Assembly (NCBI RefSeq): GCF_000310145.2
Contig: NZ_AMXA01000023.1
Span: 1 to 62,014 of the forward strand
DNA length: 62,014 nucleotides
DNA from: Thauera sp. 28
Lineage (GTDB): Bacteria > Pseudomonadota > Gammaproteobacteria > Burkholderiales > Rhodocyclaceae
Direction of reading: 5' to 3'
Part shown: positions 57,274 to 62,014 of the stretch, in pieces
Position numbering within the stretch: the stretch's first letter is position 1
How the letters are laid out: every line of letters starts with the position of its first letter
Program-made: the position numbers and the translations under genes
The notes under the pieces: generated by a model
Database searches by the model: none
Seen by the model: the letters and a program-made list of their open reading frames with translations, nothing else
Told to the model about the DNA's origin: nothing

Positions 57274-58679
57274 TGGCCTTTCTCCTGGTCCTTGTACATC
57301 TCCATGAAGGTGCGCTTCGCCGGCGCGGGGAACTCGCGGTAGGCGGTCCACGCGCCCAGGCCGGGCATTCCCTTCACGAGGCCGCCGCGACTGAACAGGC
57401 GCATCACCCGGATCGCGATCGCCGTGCCGAGCCGGTACAGCCGCGGGCGTGATGCGACGAAGGTGTGGATGCCCAGGCCAAAACGGACCGTGGCCGGCTC
57501 CAGGCCCTCGCGCCAGGAGCGGTCGCGCCAGCCGCGCAGCAGGGTCGGCAGCGGGATGGCCACCGGGCAGACTTCCTGGCACTTGCCGTTCATCGTGCAT
57601 GCGTGCGGGAGGTCGCGCGACGACTCGAGGCCATCGAAAACCGGTGTCAGCACCGCGCCCATCGGGCCGGGGTAGGTGCCGCCATAGACGTGGCCGCCCA
57701 ACTGGCGGAACACCACGCAGTGGTTCATGCAGGCACCGCAGCGGATGCAGCGCAGCATGTCCTTCATGCCCTCGCGCAGCATGCGGGTGCGGCCGTTGTC
57801 GACCAGCACGATGTGGAATTCTTCCGGCCCGTCGCGATCACCGGTCTGCTTCGGTCCGCAGTGGAAGGTGGTGTATTGGGTGACGTCCGCCCCGGTCGCC
57901 GAACGCACCAGTAGGCGCAGCATGGCGATCGCGTGGCCCATGCTGGGGACGAGCTTCTCGATGCCGGCGGTGACGATGTGCACCCTCGGCGGGGTGGTGG
58001 TGAGTTCGGCGTTGCCCTCGTTGGTCACCGTGCACGTGGCGCCGGTGTCGGCGAGGAGGAAGTTCGCGCCCGAGATCGACACGTCGGCGGTCAGGAACTT
58101 GTCGCGCAGCTCGCGGCGCGCGCTGTCAACCATCGCCTCGATGGTCTCTTCCTGGTGCGGTGCGCGGTGCAGGCGCTTGAACATCTCCGACACCTGCTCG
58201 CGCGTACGGTGCATCGACGGCCACACGATGTGCGAGGGGCGGTCGCCGCCGAGCTGCACGATGTGTTCGGCGAGGTCGGTCTCGACGCGCTCGATGCCGG
58301 CTTCGTCGAGCGCATGGGGCAGGCCGATCTCCTCGCCGAGCATCGACTTGACGCGGGTGACGCGTTTGGCGCCGGCTTCCTTGCAAAGACGCACGACGAT
58401 CTGCGAGGCCTCTTCGGCCGTCCTCGCCCAGTGCACCTTGGCCCCCGAGGCGATCGCGTTGCGCTCGAACTCGAGCAGATAATGGTCGAGGTTCGCGATG
58501 ACGTGGTCCTTGATGCGCTTGCCGCGCTCGCGGGCCGCTTCAAACTGCGGGAACTGCGTCATCGCCACCGCGCGCTTGCGCTCGGCCGTGCCGGTGGTGC
58601 GATCGATCGCGATCTTCAGCGTCGGGTCGGCCAGTGCTTCCTTGGCGCGCACCTTGAAAGAGAGGGTTGCTTCCTGCAT
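57270..58679 (-). CDS. lutB: Lactate utilisation iron-sulfur protein LutB
   Basis: The 469-residue protein has the LUD domain (SGANFLLADTGATCTVTNEGNAELTTTPP) and two 4Fe-4S sites, CIRCGACMNHC and CTMNGKCQEVCP, in the usual C-terminal ferredoxin region, then a tail of about 100 residues. It is the central subunit of the LutABC lactate-oxidising complex. It starts 3 bases after the lutA stop. Confidence 0.92.
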   Translation of the reverse strand: MQEATLSFKVRAKEALADPTLKIAIDRTTGTAERKRAVAMTQFPQFEAARERGKRIKDHVIANLDHYLLEFERNAIASGAKVHWARTAEEASQIVVRLCKEAGAKRVTRVKSMLGEEIGLPHALDEAGIERVETDLAEHIVQLGGDRPSHIVWPSMHRTREQVSEMFKRLHRAPHQEETIEAMVDSARRELRDKFLTADVSISGANFLLADTGATCTVTNEGNAELTTTPPRVHIVTAGIEKLVPSMGHAIAMLRLLVRSATGADVTQYTTFHCGPKQTGDRDGPEEFHIVLVDNGRTRMLREGMKDMLRCIRCGACMNHCVVFRQLGGHVYGGTYPGPMGAVLTPVFDGLESSRDLPHACTMNGKCQEVCPVAIPLPTLLRGWRDRSWREGLEPATVRFGLGIHTFVASRPRLYRLGTAIAIRVMRLFSRGGLVKGMPGLGAWTAYREFPAPAKRTFMEMYKDQEKGQ

Positions 58680-58682
58680 GGC

Positions 58683-59474
58683 TCAGCGCTCCTCGCCGAT
58701 GGCCGGACCGCCGGCCATGCCGGCCAGCACCTCGGCGGCGTGGAAGCTGCGCACGTTCGAGCCCTTGCGCTTGAGCTTGCCGGCCATGTTCATCAGGCAG
58801 CCGAGGTCGCCACCGAGCAGCAGGCTCGCGCCGCTGCGCTCGATGGCGTCGGCCTTCTCGCCGACGACCGCGTTCGAGATCGCCGGATACTTGACGCAGA
58901 AGGTGCCGCCGAAACCGCAGCACACGTCGTTGCCTTCCAGCGGCTTCAGCGTGAGCCCGGACACCTTGTCGAGCAGGGCGCGCGGCTGGTCGTGCACACC
59001 GAGCTCGCGCAGGCCCGAGCAACTGTCGTGGTAGGTGAAGCTGGTGTCGAGCTTCACATCGGCGGGCGCAAAGTGCATCACGTCCACCAGGAAGCTCATG
59101 AGTTCGTATGTGCGTTCGCCGAGCCGGCGTGCGCGTTCGGCCCAAGCGGGATCGTCCGCCAGGGCCTCGGCGTAGTGCGCCCGCGTCATGCCGACGCAGG
59201 AGCCGGAAGGCGCGACGACGTAGTCGTAGCCCTCGAAGGTCTCGATGAAATGGCGGGCGAGCACTGCCGCGTCGGCGGTGTCGCCGCTGTTGAAAGCCGG
59301 CTGGCCGCAGCAGGTCTGCGCTTCCGGCACCTCGACACGGCATCCGGCATCACGCAGCAGCTTGAGCGCGGCGAAGCCGACGCTGGGGCGCATCGCATCG
59401 ACCAGGCAGGTGACGAAGAGGCCGACACGCGGTGGCGACGAGAAGGCACCTATCTGTTTGAGGGTAGTGGTCAT
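58683..59474 (-). CDS. lutA: Lactate utilisation protein LutA
   Basis: The 263-residue protein carries two cysteine-rich CCG domains: TCLVD...TCCGQPAFNSG and HDSCSGLRELG...VCCGFGGTF. These resemble the heterodisulfide-reductase/GlpC modules that hold iron-sulfur clusters. I start at 59474; an in-frame ATG at 59489 would add MERTT. The permease gene ends 143 bases upstream on the same strand. Confidence 0.9.
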   Translation of the reverse strand: MTTTLKQIGAFSSPPRVGLFVTCLVDAMRPSVGFAALKLLRDAGCRVEVPEAQTCCGQPAFNSGDTADAAVLARHFIETFEGYDYVVAPSGSCVGMTRAHYAEALADDPAWAERARRLGERTYELMSFLVDVMHFAPADVKLDTSFTYHDSCSGLRELGVHDQPRALLDKVSGLTLKPLEGNDVCCGFGGTFCVKYPAISNAVVGEKADAIERSGASLLLGGDLGCLMNMAGKLKRKGSNVRSFHAAEVLAGMAGGPAIGEER

Positions 59475-59503
59475 AGTCGTACGCTCCATACATTCGATCA
59501 GAA

Positions 59504-59537
59504 CCCAGCGCAGTCGTGACGCCCTGCCCGCGCTGGG
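59504..59537. promoter_or_regulatory. Inverted repeat in the lutA leader
   Basis: CCCAGCGC (59504-59511) faces GCGCTGGG (59530-59537) across 18 bases, between permease and lutA. No T-run follows, so it is more likely an operator or RNA-processing site than a terminator. Confidence 0.45.
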
Positions 59538-59617
59538 CTCTTGCCGACAAAGCGCGATCACACAGCTACGGTCAATATTGCCGAGTTCGGGTAATAGTGC
59601 TTACAACGGTCAGTTAC

Positions 59618-61318
59618 TCACGGCAATTTCACGCCCAGCAAGGGGTCGCCCAAGTTCAATACATGCATAGACAGCATCGCCAGTATTCCGGCAAGAGCCA
59701 CGTAGTAGATCGTCGGGATGATGGTGCGCCGCAGGATCTGCCCCTCGCGCCCCATGACCCCCACGGTCGCCGACGCGGCCACCACATTGTGGATCGCGAT
59801 CATGTTGCCCGCCGCCGCTCCGATGGACTGCGCTGCGACCATTGTTGCGCCGCTGACGCCCAGTGCCTGCGCAACGCTGTACTGGTACTGGCTCAGCATC
59901 AGGTTCGACACAGTGTTCGAACCGGCAAGAAAGGCCCCGAGAGCGCCGACCGTCGGGGCGAATATCGGGTAGATGTCCCCGACCGCTGATGCCACCCAGA
60001 GTGCCATCGAGATCGGCATGCTCGCGAACTCGTTCGCGTTCACGCCGGACTGGATCATGATGCGGACCATCGGCACGGTGAACACCAGTACGAAGCCGGC
60101 GCTCAGCAGCGTGGTGGAGGATTCCTTGACCGCCCTCCCGAAGGAAGGGAGGTACATCTTGTGCAAAATGATCGTCACCAAGCACACGGCGACCAGTACG
60201 CCGCCGGGGAGGTACAGGGGCTGGAAATTGCCGCTGATGCCCGGCTCGCCGAGGATGTCGCGTACGCTCCAACTCACCGACAGCAGCGCTTGCTTAAAGG
60301 GTGCCACCGTGCGGCTGAGCACCAGCACCAGGGCAAGCAACAGGTAAGGCAGCCAGGCGACGAAGGTTGGGATTTTCCTCGTGTTCTGGTCGATCTTCAT
60401 TTCGAAGGTGCCCATCCATTCGGCCGGCCACTCCTTCGGCTCGGCGAAGTCCCAACTCTTCTTCGGCACCAGGAACCCGGCCCGCGCCGCGAGGGATACC
60501 ACGGTAAGGCCGAGCAGACCTCCGAGCAAGGACGGGAACTCAGGCCCGAGAAAGCGGCCGGCCAGGGCATACGGGACGGTGAAGGCGAATGCGGAGAAGA
60601 GCGCGAACGGCACGATCGGCAAGGCCTCGGCCCACGACTTGTTGCGACCGAAGAATCGCGTCATGAACATTACCAAGAACACGGGGATCAGCGTGCCGCA
60701 GATGGCATGGCCCAAGGAGACGCGCTCGACGATCAGACTGAAGAAGGCCGTCCAGTCCTGCCCCTGCGCCTGCAGTGCCGCGGTCATCACATCGCGCTGA
60801 AGGCCGCCCTGCACGCCGACGATCAATGGCGTACCGACGGCGCCGAAGGAGACCGGCGTCGACTGGATGATCATCCCGAACATCACCGCCGAGAGCGCCG
60901 GAAAGCCGACCGCCACCATCAGCGGGCCGGCCACGGCGGCCGGTGTTCCGAAGCCGGACGCACCCTCGATGAACGATCCGAACAACCACGCGATGAGGAT
61001 GACCTGCACGCGTCGATCAGGACTGATGCGCGCGAACCCGCTGCGGATGCTGGCGATGCCGCCCGAGTGCTTCAGGGTGTTCAGCAGCAGCAGCGCGCCG
61101 AAGATGATCCACAGCACCTGGACCGTGATGATCAGCCCCTCGAGTGTGGCCGCTGCGATACGGTTGAGGCTGACACCCCAGGCGAACAACGCGATCGCCG
61201 CGGTCACGAAGTAGACCAGGGGCATGGCACGCTTGGCCGACCACCCGAGTCCGATGAGGAGGAGGCCGGAGAGGCCTATCGGTATGAATGCCAACAGTGC
61301 TTGCAGGCCGAGCGTCAT
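59618..61318 (-). CDS. lldP: L-lactate permease
   Basis: The 566-residue, roughly 12-14-helix membrane protein is of the LctP/LldP family: [53 protein letters not shown] and the C-terminal [28 protein letters not shown]. It imports lactate with protons. It precedes lutABC on the same strand and feeds that pathway. The start follows GGGAGA. Confidence 0.93.
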   Translation of the reverse strand: MTLGLQALLAFIPIGLSGLLLIGLGWSAKRAMPLVYFVTAAIALFAWGVSLNRIAAATLEGLIITVQVLWIIFGALLLLNTLKHSGGIASIRSGFARISPDRRVQVILIAWLFGSFIEGASGFGTPAAVAGPLMVAVGFPALSAVMFGMIIQSTPVSFGAVGTPLIVGVQGGLQRDVMTAALQAQGQDWTAFFSLIVERVSLGHAICGTLIPVFLVMFMTRFFGRNKSWAEALPIVPFALFSAFAFTVPYALAGRFLGPEFPSLLGGLLGLTVVSLAARAGFLVPKKSWDFAEPKEWPAEWMGTFEMKIDQNTRKIPTFVAWLPYLLLALVLVLSRTVAPFKQALLSVSWSVRDILGEPGISGNFQPLYLPGGVLVAVCLVTIILHKMYLPSFGRAVKESSTTLLSAGFVLVFTVPMVRIMIQSGVNANEFASMPISMALWVASAVGDIYPIFAPTVGALGAFLAGSNTVSNLMLSQYQYSVAQALGVSGATMVAAQSIGAAAGNMIAIHNVVAASATVGVMGREGQILRRTIIPTIYYVALAGILAMLSMHVLNLGDPLLGVKLP

Positions 61319-61365
61319 GATTTGTCTCCCTTCGCAATTTCTTTGAGTTGTTGTGTATCGGTCGT

Positions 61366-61396
61366 CCGGATCGGCGTGCGCAGGGCGACGATCCGG
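61366..61396. promoter_or_regulatory. Inverted repeat between pntB and lldP
   Basis: CCGGATCG (61366-61373) faces CGATCCGG (61389-61396) across 15 bases, about 50 bases upstream of the permease start. It is a candidate operator for lactate control or a U-less terminator of pntB. Confidence 0.45.
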
Positions 61397-61425
61397 TCGC
61401 TTCCAGCGTCAGTACGGCTCGTCGA

Positions 61426-62014
61426 TCAGGTGCTCAGCGCGCCCAGTACCTCGTCGAGCATCTTCCTGGCGTCACCGAACAGCATGCGGTTGTTCTCCTT
61501 GTAGAAGAGCGGGTTGTCCACCCCGGCGTAGCCCGACGCCATGCTTCGCTTCATCACGATCGAGGTCCTGGCCTTCCAGACTTCGAGCACCGGCATGCCG
61601 GCAATCGGGCTGCCCGGATCTTCCTGGGCAGCCGGGTTCACGATGTCGTTGGCGCCGATCACGATCGCGACGTCGGTGTCCGGGAAGTCCTCGTTGATCT
61701 CGTCCATCTCGAGCACGATGTCGTAGGGCACCTTCGCCTCGGCCAGCAGCACGTTCATGTGGCCCGGCATGCGACCGGCCACCGGGTGGATGGCGAAGCG
61801 CACGTTGATGCCCTGGCCGCGCAGCACATTGACGATCTCGCACACCACGTGCTGGGCCTGCGCCACCGCCATGCCGTAGCCCGGCACGATGACGACGTTC
61901 CTGGCCTCGCGCAGCAGCTCGGCGGTATCCACCGCGCTGATCGGCGTGACCTCGCCTGCCGGCTCGGCGCCGTCGGCCGCCGCCGCAGGGGCGCCGCCGC
62001 CGGCGCCGAAGCCG
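61426..62014 (-). CDS. pntB: NAD(P) transhydrogenase subunit beta, 3' part
   Basis: Only the C-terminal ~195 residues lie in the window; the frame is open at the right edge. The NADP-binding domain III is complete: [16 protein letters not shown] (nucleotide loop), [36 protein letters not shown] and [18 protein letters not shown]. The residues before it (Gly/Ala/Pro-rich linker) fit the join to the membrane domain. The enzyme couples proton flow to NADPH formation. It lies upstream of lldP on the same strand. Confidence 0.93.
   Translation of the reverse strand, partial: GFGAGGGAPAAAADGAEPAGEVTPISAVDTAELLREARNVVIVPGYGMAVAQAQHVVCEIVNVLRGQGINVRFAIHPVAGRMPGHMNVLLAEAKVPYDIVLEMDEINEDFPDTDVAIVIGANDIVNPAAQEDPGSPIAGMPVLEVWKARTSIVMKRSMASGYAGVDNPLFYKENNRMLFGDARKMLDEVLGALST

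Overview
The window is high-GC DNA from a betaproteobacterium, most likely Rhodocyclales close to Thauera/Azoarcus. That placement rests on gene content (AcoR-type sigma-54 control, NifJ with a dihydroorotate-dehydrogenase-like partner, lactate-utilisation genes, bacteriohemerythrin, MexB-type efflux) and on memory, not on a search. No rRNA, tRNA or CRISPR array was seen.

Layout. 1-6.4 kb: yigZ and recC on the minus strand, then a nuclease-domain/helicase gene, separated by REP-like repeat clusters. 6.4-19.5 kb: a catabolic island built round a divergent control region. It encodes a soluble PQQ dehydrogenase, a small cytochrome c with an unusual CX3CH heme site, an outer-membrane channel, an AcoA/AcoB-like thiamine dehydrogenase with a split E2 (an 81-residue lipoyl protein plus a separate catalytic domain), its own lipoate ligase, a Tat-exported GMC flavoprotein pair, an exported VOC protein and an AcoR-like activator. 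Three sigma-54 promoters and shared GCGACA/TGTCGC inverted repeats tie the parts together. I read it as periplasmic oxidation of an alcohol, diol or hydroxyketone followed by thiamine-dependent cleavage in the cytosol. The substrate is unknown. This is the best candidate for an undescribed system.

19.5-30.6 kb: an FmdE-like protein, a tandem repeat, an EF-hand-type protein, nifJ with its partner, a GTPase/DUF2868 membrane pair, bacteriohemerythrin and a Cys-rich secreted protein. 30.6-40.5 kb: a tripartite RND efflux operon with divergent TetR regulator. The operon is split between pump and outer-membrane factor by a 3181-bp three-recombinase (RIT-type) element. 40.5-49.4 kb: hydrolase, thiol oxidoreductase, membrane hydrolase, PepSY protein, ferric-reductase-like oxidoreductase, a large GGDEF/EAL protein and a decayed nuclease gene.

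49.5-52.7 kb: a second, apparently identical RIT copy in the same orientation. A 28-bp perfect palindrome, made of the same motif as the element ends, lies right of copy 1 and left of copy 2. 52.7-56.6 kb: a toxin-antitoxin pair and three genes typical of integrative conjugative elements (DUF932, DUF3275, STY4534-like), apparently a fragment. 56.6-62.0 kb: a lactate operon (permease, lutA, lutB, lutC) preceded by the 3' part of pntB, cut by the window edge.
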